Source: Turbatrix aceti (lineage: Eukaryota > Nematoda > Chromadorea > Rhabditida > Panagrolaimidae). Taken from it: a stretch of DNA of 64,000 bases. Of this stretch, positions 35,776 through 45,894 are shown piece after piece. The number at the start of each line of letters is the position of its first letter. Within the stretch, counting starts at the first letter, position 1. Location: positions 4,777,725 to 4,841,724 of the forward strand of contig OZ017769.1 of NCBI GenBank assembly GCA_963969345.1. The letters are read 5' to 3'. Below the pieces are notes generated by a model. The model did not search any database. It saw only the letters and a list, made by a program, of their open reading frames with translations, and was not told where the DNA came from. The translations under genes were made by a program, and so were the position numbers.

Positions 35776-38689
35776 ATGGACACATTTGACTTTCACTCGC
35801 GTGTTCTCGAGCTCCTCGAGCAGCAGAACTTCGAAGAGCTCTGCAACGTCATCAGACGCGAGGATTCCGATGATTTTCTCAAGGCCAACAGTGAATGGCT
35901 TCTCGAGAGACTCATCCTCGAATTTCTCGAGCACAGAAGCTTCTACATCATCCGCTCGCTCAAGTTGATCAACCACTTCATCTCGCCCGTGTCGAGGCTA
36001 TCTGTCTACCTCCGGACGATCGACGCCCTCGACAGCCTCACCCTCAACGTCCATTTTGCCAAACACCTTGCCGACGATCTCTCCGTGCTCAACGAAGTGT
36101 GAGTTATCATTTTCTATCGCGGTTTTGGCGAAAAACTTGTAAGGCATAAATGGGTCTAAAAATTAGGCCAAATAATTTTTGAAAAAAAAATTTTTTCGTG
36201 TTGTTTTAAAATCATTTTTGCAAAAAATTGGTTACATTCTGCACAAATTTTTTTTTCAAAACATGAAAATAACTGTAAAAATGTAAAATAATTATTTATA
36301 TTGGACATCAACTTTTTTCAGGATTTTTAGCCTACTTTAAAAAAAATTTATTTTGTTTGACCAATTTCTGAACAAATTTTAGTTCAAAATTTTCTCTATT
36401 TTTTTTTATAAATTTTTTATTTTTTTTTTCAAAATCATTTTTTTTTGTAAAAATGTGAAAATGAGAAAAAAAATTTTCAAAATATAAAAAAAACATTTTA
36501 AATTTATGAAAAAGACGTTTCCGAATTTTTTTCGGTCGTGAAATTTTTTGGAATTTTTTGGGAGGTTTTTTCGAAGCGCCGGCCGTATTTTGACACTAGA
36601 CCCCTTTTCAGACACAAAATAACGATCCGAGAACGACTTCTCCCAAAACTGCACTCATACCTGTTGCGCTTCGTCCTCGAGCAGGCCGACGTCCGAAACA
36701 CGACAGCGACGATCTACGTGATATTCCTGCGGGCCGTGCTGAAGGTGTACATCAAGTGCGACGCCAACGACCCCCAGATGAGGCTGAGTTTCATCCGGGA
36801 CGTGCTGATGAGGCGGTCGTACCTCAACAAGATCGTCCGCGACCAGATGTTCCGCATGCTCAAGTACATGCCCTTCGAGCCCCACGTCTACTCCGGTCTC
36901 TGGCTGCCCTGCGACGTCACCGAGCTGCCGTACTTCATCCTCAACGAGTGCATCGACGACGTCAATACGGGACTCATGCCTGCGGTCTACCACCCGCTCT
37001 ACCTGCTCAAGCTCATCAACAAGCCGTGCTCCGATCTCATCATGGAGCGCTGCGAAGACCTGGTTTTTGTCAGAAACATGTTCATGCTCATTGTCTACGT
37101 CGCGCGCATGATTGAGCCGCTCTCGGTTTATGAGAACAAGGCTGGCTACTACAAGGTGAGTTTTTGGGCTCAAAAAGAGGTTCACTTCGTCAGGTGACAT
37201 TTTGCATGAAATTTTACAAAAAAAGTTGCTTTTAGTTTTTACCGTAAAATTTACCTATCTGATAGAGTAACGGTGGCCTGAAATCGCTTTTTTTTACGAT
37301 TTTTGGTACGTTGTAGCTAAAAAAACAAAAGCATTTCCAAAGCCAGGGTACATTTTGATCGGCGTAGTTTTTGATGGAGAATCCGAGAAAAATATAAAAA
37401 ATATAGGGTACTACCTTGAAAAATGTCGAAACTTTTTTAAAAGCGCTTTTCGGCATTTTTTGAGGTGATTCTTTATATTTTTTCAATTTTTCTCGGATTT
37501 TTCATTAAAAATTACGTCTATCATTTTATACCCTGGCTTTAGAAATGCCGTAGTTTTTTTTTACTACAACGTCAAAAATTACGAAAAACTACAAAAAAAG
37601 CAAAAAACGGTTTCAAGCAATCGTAATTCTGCCAATACATACATGCCTCAGGTGCATTTTACGTAAAAAAATTTTTGAGAAAATTTCATGAAAAATTTCC
37701 AAAATATCACCTGACACATTTTTTGTCAGGTGAAGCAGAAAGTAAGCTCTGACGTTTGGCCTTTTCAGGACCTGTTGGTCTCAATTGTCTACACGAACGG
37801 AACCTTCAAAATCCAGTCATCAGACACCTTCACGACCTTCGAGGTCTTTGCTCTGCTCATGGAAAACTTTGCTGTTTACTCGCAAATCGTCTTCATCTTC
37901 GACCTGGTCGACAAAATCATTAACCAAGAGCTGCCCATCCGCTATCCCGCCCATACGCTGGCGTCCATCATCGACGCGTACCGAAATGGCTTTCTCAAGC
38001 CCCTGGAAGAATTCGACATGTACCGCGAAAAGGTTCTAACGTTCTACGATCTCTGTCTGACTGCCAAGTTCAACTCGCCCCACGAATCCGTCCTCGTCTA
38101 CACGGCGCTCACCCTGCTTATACAGACGCACGGCCTTTCGAGGCAGACGGATGGCTCCGTGCTCTTTTACGTGCACATGGTCGTTCTGCCCAAGATCCGA
38201 CAGCAAGTCGAGCACATCGAACACACGCTGGAGAAAATCAACAGAAGGGCGGCGGCGATAGAACCCGGCCCACAGGTGCCGAATCTTCCGAGACTCGAGG
38301 AACCGATCATTGATAATGGCCCGGATGATCAGAGAATCATTGACTCGTCCACGAGCAGCGACGACGACTCCGACGATGACGACCTGTCTGAGTACTCGGA
38401 CGTCAGCGAGGAATACGAATACATTCATCCCGGAATGCCATCCAGACTCCAGATTGTCAAATTTCAACTCGACGAAGCGCAGAGACTGATTGATGAGTCT
38501 TTTACGGAAATGCACAGAAACGCGAGGCCGAGGACAGGTGAGGACGATCCCCTCGCTGCCCCAGCTGGCGAAGACGAGGAAGAACGCGTCGAAATTCATC
38601 TAAACGACGTCGCAGAAGCGACCATTGCTTCCGGAAAGTTTAACGAATACCTGGATTTTGCGCACGCCGCGGATTCTGAAGTCGACTGA
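35776..38689 (+). CDS. unrecognised alpha-helical protein with acidic C-terminal tract
   Basis: I do not recognise the family. Exons 35776-36098, 36612-37155 and 37769-38689 are in frame and give about 595 residues. The first 400 residues are leucine- and isoleucine-rich amphipathic helices, for example RLILEFLEHRSFYIIRSL and YVIFLRAVLKVYI, resembling an ARM/HEAT-type solenoid. No signal peptide is seen. Around 38345-38400 lies a Ser/Asp tract (SSDDDSDDDDLSEYSD), followed by an acidic tail. The two introns are 513 and 613 nt and repeat-filled, unlike the tiny introns of the neighbours; the second holds a large foldback. The alternative ATG at 35772 opens only a short frame. GC-rich codon use matches neighbouring genes, supporting a real gene. 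It may be co-transcribed with eIF2-beta. Confidence 0.75.
36099..36611. repeat. AT-rich repeat in intron 1 of the helical-protein gene
   Basis: Contains GTAAAAATGTAAAATAATTATTTA and TTTGACCAATTTCTGAACAA-type words that recur near 39490-39560 and 40745-40830. These are probably decayed copies of one AT-rich repeat family. Confidence 0.4.
37189..37715. repeat. large imperfect palindrome (foldback) in intron 2 of the helical-protein gene
   Basis: The left arm begins GTCAGGTGACATTTTG at 37189 and the right arm ends with the reverse complement near 37715. Matching inner blocks include AAAGCCAGGGTA, AATCCGAGAAAAAT and ACGTTGTAG in the left arm, with inverted partners in the right arm. The centre is AAAAGCGCTTTT at about 37438-37449. 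Arms are roughly 255 nt and diverged by point changes and small gaps. The transcript should fold into a long hairpin. Confidence 0.75.
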
Positions 38690-40047
38690 CGGCTGACGAC
38701 TGATAGGCTTTTTTGACTGATTCTCGATCGATCATGACTCTGCGAAACCGGTAAGAACTTATTTTTGACACGTTGTTCCATGACAATCATTTCCTGTGAC
38801 TTTTCTTAGTCTTTTTTTTTTTAATTTTTGTGGTAAGCCGTGCTTGCCGCTCCGACAAAATAATGTCTTTGTCTGTCTGTTTGTTTCGGTTTTCTGATCT
38901 TTTTCGTATATTTTTGGTACTATAATCACAAGATTGAACGATCTCGCACGGCCGATCAAGTTGCTAGCTTGTCTTCATCCCACCCAAACTCACTATACTG
39001 CCATTTTGAGCGTTTTCGCACTCACACCAACCACCGCTGTTTCTTGCCTTCGCCTGGCTTTGAGATATCTCACACAAACACACGCATCAACGCTACTAAA
39101 TATGATTGATTGATTGATTGTATGATAAATAGAAGCAGGGTGAAATGTGTACAGAACGATCTTTCTGTCTCCCACAACACGTATTTCCCTTGTTTTTATC
39201 ATTATCATTTGATTTGTTATCCTCCCAGAGGACAGTCACACGCAGTGCACTGTTGGCAGCCTATCTTACTATTCACGAAGAAATGTATCCACTTTTATAT
39301 AAGTATTACAACAATGTTGAATAAAGGCAGACACTGTCGTCGTCGAGCGGAGAGGAGATCGAAGCGAGCGGTGGCTTATTCCGCAGCGATATCTAAATGG
39401 ATTTTTTGAGGTTGAACGAAGGCATAAAACCGGTCTGGAAATCTTGCAGGCCTGAATTAAAAAAAAAAATTTTTATCGTAATTTTTGCTTAATTTGACCA
39501 AATTCTGAACAAATTCCAAATTGGGTTTAAAACAACTTAAAAATCGGTAAAAATGTGAATTATTCACTTAATAAAGAGTAAAAAAAGATTTTGAACACAA
39601 AAAAATTGAAAAAACGCATTGTAATTAAAAAAATGCCTTTGAACATATTTCCGTATTTTTTCGATCGGCCGAAATCGGGCCTTCAAATTTTTGTAAAAAT
39701 TAAAATTTTCGACAATAATGATTTTGAATTTTTTTCGGGATGAATTTTTTTGAATGCAATGTTTAAAAAAAAGATTCCAAAATTTTCGGCCTATTTTTTG
39801 AATACAAATTTAGCTTCGTTCTATGATTATTTTAGCGAAGCAGACCAAATTTCGAACATCTTTTTGTGGAAAACAATCTTTGTAAGAATGCCAAAGAATG
39901 GTTCAGTTCGGTAGAAAAAAAAATTCAGTTCAAAAGCAAAAAAATCGAAAAAACGCTTTTTATGTAAAAATATGCCAGATTTTTGATGCGACCGGATTTT
40001 ATGCCTTAGCCCCACTCCGAGCATCCCCAGCACCCGCAAATTTACAG
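38690..40047. other. intergenic, upstream of NDUFS3
   Basis: No gene is seen. A TGATTGATTGATTG run lies at about 39104-39120. A polyadenylation-type AATAAA occurs near 39320. From about 39450 the sequence becomes AT-rich and shares words with the introns at 36.1-36.6 kb and 40.66-40.97 kb. Confidence 0.5.
40045..40047 (+). other. acceptor-like CAG directly abutting the NDUFS3 start codon
   Basis: The sequence GCAAATTTACAG is followed immediately by ATG, leaving no 5' UTR if used. Cis-splicing would need an upstream non-coding exon; spliced-leader trans-splicing explains it simply. Confidence 0.5.
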
Positions 40048-41154
40048 ATGCTGCGTTGTGTCTTGCGAAGCACGGCAGCGCCCCTGCGCGCTCTGGCTGC
40101 CCCAGCCGGTATCCAGCAGCGCTGCCAGTCCACGACGGCCTCCGACGCCCCCCAGAAGAAGCCGACCGTCTGGCAGATCGACGAGGCGAAACGCGAGCGA
40201 CTCGCCAACTTCGGACGCTACGTCGCCGAATGCCTGCCCAAGTTCGTGCAGCAGGTGCAGTTCGCTGCCGGCGACGAACTCGAGCTCCTCGTCCATCCGT
40301 CCGGCGTCGTGCCCGTCCTCTCCTTCCTCAAAGGCAACCACTCCGCGCAGTTCACAAACTTTAACTTTGCCTGTGGCGTCGACGTTCCCACCCGTCAGAA
40401 TCGCTTCGAGGTCGTGTACAACCTGACTTCGGTCCGCTTCAACGCCCGTATCCGGGTTCGCACGTACACCGACGAGGTCGCCCCCATCGAGACCGTGACG
40501 GGTGTCTTCAGCGGCGCTGAGTGGTACGAGCGCGAGGTCTACGACCTCTACGGCGTCTGGTTCAACAACCATCCCGATCTTCGGCGCATCCTCACGGATT
40601 ACGGCTTTGAGGGACATCCTCTTCGCAAGGACTTTCCTCTTGCCGGCTACAATGAGGTTGGTTTTGGAACTCAAAAAAATGTTTTCAAACACAAAAAAAA
40701 GAAAAATTGTAAGAAAAAAAAATTTTTTTTCGCTTTTTTTAGGGTCATTTCTGCTTAATTTGATCACATTTTTGTTCCAAACAATGAAATCCTGTAAAAA
40801 TGTGACAGAATTATTTAGTTTGATAAAAAGTAGAAAATTTTGAATTCTACCTTTTTTTAATTTACCGCAAAAAAAATTGAAAAAAAAGCATTTTGTTTCA
40901 AAAAATGCTTTGCCCTGCCCTTTCCCACCTGTCAGGTGACCAAAACACACTCAACCATGTTTCAGGTCCGCTACGATCCCGAGCTCAAGCGCTGCGTCTA
41001 CGAGCCAAGCGAACTCGCCCAGGAGTTCCGCAAGTTCGACCTCGACACGCCCTGGGAGCAGTTCCCTGAATTCCGCAACGAGGCCGGTACCGCTGGCTAC
41101 CAGGTGCTGGAAACGGCAGAGACACCCGCCCCACCCGCTTCAAAGGCTGCGTAG
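40048..41154 (+). CDS. nuo-2: NADH:ubiquinone oxidoreductase 30 kDa subunit (NDUFS3)
   Basis: Core subunit of mitochondrial complex I, in the peripheral arm near the ubiquinone site. Exons 40048-40656 and 40966-41154 are in frame and give about 265 residues (human 264). The N terminus [20 protein letters not shown] is rich in R, L and A with no acids, a typical matrix-targeting peptide. The family signature appears as [15 protein letters not shown], then [20 protein letters not shown] and KDFPL. The second exon encodes [20 protein letters not shown]. The gene is convergent with IF1, 359 bp apart. An AATAAA near 41352 is a likely polyadenylation signal. Confidence 0.96.
40657..40965. other. 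NDUFS3 intron with repeat fragments
   Basis: 309 nt, AT-rich, with a GTTGGT donor. It shares a TGCTTAATTTGA...GTAAAAATGTGA word set with 39490-39560. Near its 3' end it has CACCTGTCAGGTGA (about 40927-40940), whose half GTCAGGTGA is also the terminal word of the foldback at 37189. Confidence 0.5.
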
Positions 41155-41513
41155 AAGACTGAATCTGCTTTAACGTCGGTCGTCGATTTTATTTTTTTGA
41201 TTACGAAAGATGTCTAATTGTAGTTTGCAGTCAGCGGAGTGAGCAGCAGCCCGTTCCGCTGCTTGGGACGCAGTTGTTGACTGACTTGTATAGGCGTAAA
41301 CAGTGTTATAAAATTGTCCACAGGGGAGATCGATTTTTTGTCCGAATGAGACAATAAATGGACACCAAAGAAGAAAAAAAGTGCGTTGGGGGGAATTTAA
41401 GGAGAAATTACAAATATTACAGGGACCGAAGCAAAAAAGTTTTTCGATGGGTTAAAAAAATATATATCCTTCTGGTTGGGGCACCTACGGGACAGGTGAG
41501 TGCGTCGGAGGCA
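41155..41513. other. convergent spacer between NDUFS3 and IF1
   Basis: 359 bp holding both 3' UTRs. No gene is seen. Confidence 0.6.
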
Positions 41514-41846
41514 TCAGAGCCCCTTGAGCTCCTTTTCCTCCTTGCTGAGTTCGGCGAGACGCCTCTGATGACGCTCGATGGCCTGCTGGTGGTTGTCGAC
41601 CTGGCCTTCGTGGTGCTCGATCTCGCGTACGAGCTGAGCCTTGAGTTCCTTGAACTGAGCGTGCTTCAGCTTGGCAAAGTATTCCTCCTCGCGGGCGTCG
41701 CCGGCCTTGCCGAAAGCGCCGCCGGCTTCGTGGATCGCGCCTGCCGAACGACCGCCGCCGCCGCCGGCTCCTCCCGGCTTGGAGGGATTCGGAGCGAGAG
41801 TGCGGACTGTCGTCATGAACGAGCGGACTACCTGACGTTGAGCCAT
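41514..41846 (-). CDS. mai-1/mai-2: mitochondrial ATP synthase inhibitor IF1
   Basis: Blocks ATP hydrolysis by F1-ATPase when the matrix becomes acidic. A single coding exon of 110 residues. The N terminus MAQRQVVRSFMTTVRTLAP is a basic mitochondrial presequence, followed by a Gly-rich linker. The inhibitory core is clear: GAIHEAGGAFGKAG, then REEEYFAKLKHAQFKELKAQ. The C-terminal part is a His-rich coiled coil (EHHEGQVDNHQQAIERHQ), the pH-sensing dimerisation region in the family. An acceptor-like TTATTTTCAG lies about 28 nt before the ATG. Which of the two C. elegans paralogues it matches cannot be decided here. Confidence 0.93.
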   Translation of the reverse strand: MAQRQVVRSFMTTVRTLAPNPSKPGGAGGGGGRSAGAIHEAGGAFGKAGDAREEEYFAKLKHAQFKELKAQLVREIEHHEGQVDNHQQAIERHQRRLAELSKEEKELKGL

Positions 41847-42961
41847 CTTCTTTGTTCAGCGGAATGAATATCAACCCTGAAAATAAACCAACAGAATTCA
41901 TAGAAAATTCCAGAAAAAACACGAACGAAGGATATTTAGAAATTTCAAGAAAGAAAAGTCGCGTGAATGAACGAACGAGTGCCGCCGACAATTCAGAGGC
42001 AAAGGCTGGCTGGGCGGTTGCGGACACGAGTGCGCCTGCCTCTGCAGCGTGATAAGGAAAAAATGAGACAGAGAGAGAGACTCACACCGACGGGAGAGGG
42101 ACCAGACCGCGCCGTCCGGAGCAGTGAGTGGGTTGGGGCAGGAGTGCAGCAGAATCCCCCCAAGGCTAGCGTACGCACTGCTAGACGGGACAAGGCTAGC
42201 GGGGAAGGTTGGTAGGCGGTTCGATGTGACTGTGACCTGCCTGCGAGGGAGGGCCTACTGACTAAATTGATCAGTCGCGCGCAAAAAAAGGTTGGGTTGA
42301 TTGTCGATGATCAGCAAGTGTTTTGACAACTCGGACGACGACTCGGCCGTCGCCGTATGCAAAAACAACCTGGGCCTGACTTACGTATACGTGATTGTCG
42401 CAGCCGGTGGATAAGAGGAGACAGGCGTGCGATGCGGATCGCGGTGCGGTGATTCCGTTGATCCCGTCACCTGGTGGTTTTTAACAGCTTCCTCGATCGA
42501 TGTGCTTGCTTTCAAGTGCGCTGTGCAAGTCACGTGACCCATCGACGTCATTCATGTCTGTGCGAGCTCTCATCGGGTTTTGTCTGCTAAAATCAGCAGG
42601 GATGCCCCCCCCCCGTTTGTCAACAAATCATATGTGAGCACCTGATCTAAAGTATACGTGTTCGGGCAGAAAAATTAAAAATTATTATTATTGTTTGCCC
42701 TAAAATCGTTTTCTGCTGTTTTTTTGTTTTTGTTGACTAAATTTGGCAGCAAACAAAAAATAGACGTAAATTGGCGAAAAACAACGCAAAAAATCGTTCA
42801 AAATATGCCTTTTTTCCTTTTTAGACAAATTGACACACTTCATTTGATTTTTTTTGACTCCGGAAGAATTTTCCCGTCCCCAGCTCTCCCCGATACTCCA
42901 ATCGACTCGGATTTTGATCTACCTTTTATTTTCCAAACGTTACATACAATAACAAAGCCAT
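41847..42961. other. intergenic, upstream of IF1 and downstream of the four-TM gene
   Basis: No gene is seen. Short GA-rich (GAGAGAGAGA near 42072) and poly-C (near 42607) tracts are present. Confidence 0.5.
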
Positions 42962-43700
42962 TCATACAACCGGCTGATCTGCGGCATCAGATGACGGAGG
43001 TATACGCTTCTGTTGACTTCGATGGGACGCACTTCTGTTGACTTCGATACTATCTAAGGTTTCTTTGGTTTCCTTACGACTCCATCGCTCGCGGTATAGA
43101 AACAAGATGTACCTCACGAGAATGATGACGACGGCGATGCGAACGATTACCAGAAAACTGTACGCGCCAGTCGAATATTTCAAACGGGTGGACGATATTT
43201 TTTTATCGAACTGCAACCTGACAATCACGTAAACGTCCATGATCATGACGCCGACCGTGATGATTCCCGCTATGATGCCACATACGGGTTCTTCGAGGAC
43301 GAGCGCGGCGTACAACAGCACGATGAGCACAAGGTGAACAATCACCAGCGTACCCAAAAACCATTGTGGATTTTGGTTGTCGCGCATGATCTTGTCCATA
43401 AAGTAGTCAAAGCCTGTCTTCAATATCAGCGCTGCAATCTCAAAGATGGCCGCGTACATCATCGATTCCTAAAGCGAAAATTAGGGTGATGATTCCTAAA
43501 GCGAAAATTAGGCAACGGTACGGTACCTGGATGGAAAAGTACCAGAAGCATTTGGGGTCCTTGACGTGTTGGATGGCATGGTGATACTGCCAGTCGACAA
43601 CGATTCCGTCGCTGTTGGGCGGAACCAAAAGTACGCTAGCATCATCTGTCGTCTGTTTTTCGGTAGAGCTTTCCGTTTGCTGCAGCGGAAGTGGAATCAT
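42962..43700 (-). CDS. four-transmembrane protein, tandem copy A
   Basis: Family not recognised. Exons in gene order 43700-43527 and 43468-42962 give about 226 residues, starting at MIPLPLQQ, the same start as the neighbouring copy. The soluble N terminus contains LLVPPNSDGIVVDWQYHH. The second exon encodes four hydrophobic segments: MMYAAIFEIAALIL; a second centred on LVIVHLVLIVLLYAALVL; a third GIIAGIITVGVMIMDVYVI; and a fourth VIVRIAVVIILVRYILFLY. A Ser/Arg-rich cytoplasmic tail follows. This is a tetraspan layout but lacks a tetraspanin CCG signature. The 58 nt intron has two near-identical acceptors in tandem. Paralogous to the gene at 43961-44708 in the same orientation. Confidence 0.7.
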
Positions 43701-43809
43701 GCTATCGCGACCAACGCAAATAAAGACTGCCAAAATGGGGCTGGGCACTCATTGAATTTGCAATCGAGATTTACATTCAATGCATATTCGATAAAAATAC
43801 GAAAGTCAC

Positions 43810-43936
43810 GTGCATATTTTTGGTCTCGGCGCGAAAATCATATGCATTTTTTGGTTCCGGCGCGAAAATCATATGCATTTTTGGTCTCCTCGCCAAAATC
43901 ACGTACGTTTTTTGGTTTCGACGCGAAAATGATGTG
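43810..43936. repeat. minisatellite of about 31 bp units, four copies
   Basis: Imperfect tandem units of the type GCATTTTTTGGTTCCGGCGC followed by GAAAATCATAT, diverging between copies, fill the gap between the two four-TM genes. Confidence 0.75.
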
Positions 43937-43960
43937 ATTTCACTTTATTCAATCACAAAA

Positions 43961-44708
43961 TCATTCACACAAAGGCACATCAATTGAACGTTGTATGGAC
44001 GAAGTTCTACTGGCTGTGATATTTTCCAGGTTTTCTTTGTTGGCCTTGCGATGCAGCTGGTCATTGAACAGAAAAAGTATGTACCTTAGAACGACGATGA
44101 CGATGATGATACGAGCACAACCGAGAAAAAGGTAGGCACCGGTTGAATAACAAACACGGGTGGATGACAATTTTTGAGAACCCAGCAACCTGACGACATT
44201 GTAGAAGTCAAAGAATATGACGAAGGCAATGATGATACACGTGACGATGGAGCAGACGATTGATTCCAGGACGAGCGCGAAGTACATAATTGTCATGAGT
44301 GTACCGTGGATAAGCAGCGTTACCGGCCACTTGTATGGCGGCAGTTGGCTGTCACGGAGGATTCTGTCCAGGAAATAGTCGAAGCCTGACTTCAACATCA
44401 GCGCTGCAATCTCAAAGATGGCTGCGTACATCATCGCTTCCTAAAGCGAAAATTAGGTTCATGATTCCTAAAACGAAAGTTAGACAGAGGTACGGTACCT
44501 GGATGGAAAAGTAGCAGAAACATTTGGGCTCCCGCATAGGTTCGGTGGCATGAAGATAGTCCCAGTCGACGACGATACCATCGTTGTTGGGCGGAACCAG
44601 AATAGTGGTTTCGGTTACGTCGGGCGTCTGTTCATGGGGCGTCTGTTCATGGGGCGTCTGTTCATCGGGCGTCTGTTCATCGGTAGGACGTTCCGGAAGT
44701 GGAATCAT
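43961..44708 (-). CDS. four-transmembrane protein, tandem copy B
   Basis: Paralogue of the adjacent gene. Exons in gene order 44708-44499 and 44440-43961 give about 229 residues. The N terminus carries a short in-frame repeat of TPDEQ/TPHEQ (15 bp units at about 44620-44690) absent from copy A, then ILVPPNNDGIVVDWDYLH, which matches copy A closely. The four membrane segments are conserved in position, starting MMYAAIFEIAALML and ending RIIIVIVVLRYILFLF. The intron is again 58 nt with a duplicated acceptor. Membrane function is unknown; the pair looks like a local duplication older than the repeat expansion. Confidence 0.7.
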
Positions 44709-45894
44709 GATATCGCGACCAATGAAAATAGTGGAATCTGATGTGAGTGAAATCCGTGACAGGACAACTGTTGAGCTCGGATTCGGTAATTTTGCATGAT
44801 CAACCGACTGTCACATGGTAACGGTACTTGAATGATCTGGACGCAGAAATCGTGGGACATTTTTGACCGTGTTAGCAAACGAACGCAAACGTTCGCCCAA
44901 CCCTGGCCCCAAATCCGCTCAATTCTGTTTTTTTTCAGTTTATTATACTAACTCATCGAATAAAAAAATAACACGAGCAGGAAATTATAGAAGTCTAAGG
45001 AAAATAGACAGCAGAGACGTAAGAAAGCGTACACGAGCAAAGTAGTCGGCGTCGTCGTCGTCAGTTTTTCGATGTATGCATCTTGAACTGTAATGCCGTT
45101 AAACAGTTCGAGACACTTTTGTTAGCACTTTTGTACCAATTTGCATGTTAGAATTCCCGTCGAAGACCAAAACAAGCAGGGAGATAGATTCCTGGGAAAA
45201 TTCCCGGGAGAAAAATCCCTGAAATCAATGTTGTTGGGCGAGTCAAAATTATTGAGATGCACATAAATATTTTTAAATATATTTTTTAAATTCCTTTATA
45301 CATTTTAAAATTAGTAAATTTTTTTATTTATCGCGGGCAAAAATTTTAGGGAAATTATTTAAAAAGGAAATCCCGGGAAAATTCCAGAGAATTTTCACCG
45401 GGATTTTTTTTTTATTTTAAGACAAATTTCTCGAATTTCTCAACCCTGGCATAAGTTGGTTCATTTTCTGTCCCGTGAATGTTCGCTCGCACCTGACAAA
45501 AACTCTTATTTTATTCATTTCAAAAGGCCATGTTTAGGGCATTATTGCAGAAGAGCTAGCAGTCTTGTTTTTCAAAAAATAAAAATAAACACACTTATTG
45601 CATGTGGACACAATCGGATTGAATTTGGCATTAATAAGGTAACGGGGAGATATTATAGCAAGGAACGGGGCTGGCGATTTGGTAAAGCTGTGGCTACGCA
45701 TCATTTCCTCATTTTTTTGGATGAGACGACGAACAAGCACGCACGACGTGCAGGAAGGAGAAGAAAGAAGGAATCCTCGAGAGAGAGAGAAGGAAGAATT
45801 GACTGATCAGGTGGGTGGCGACCGGTTGAAGTAAGTGTGGCTGACTGCATGATGCATCGTAGTCATTGGGAGAGAGTGATGGCGACCGGGGAGA
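44709..45894. other. intergenic with CCCGGG-type inverted repeat
   Basis: No gene is seen. A possible small non-autonomous element spans about 45190-45412, with ends CCTGGGAAAATTCCCGGGAG and, inverted and diverged, CCCGGGAAAATTCC and ACCGGGATTTT. Confidence 0.4.

Noticed and set aside
41358..41867. 169-codon plus-strand ORF
   Set aside because: Antisense shadow of IF1, whose minus-strand frame has the inhibitor core.
43440..43526. extra hydrophobic segment (FALGIITLIFALG) as a fifth membrane helix in the four-TM gene
   Set aside because: It lies inside the 58 nt intron and leads to a stop; the spliced frame continues into the MMYAAIFEIAAL exon instead.
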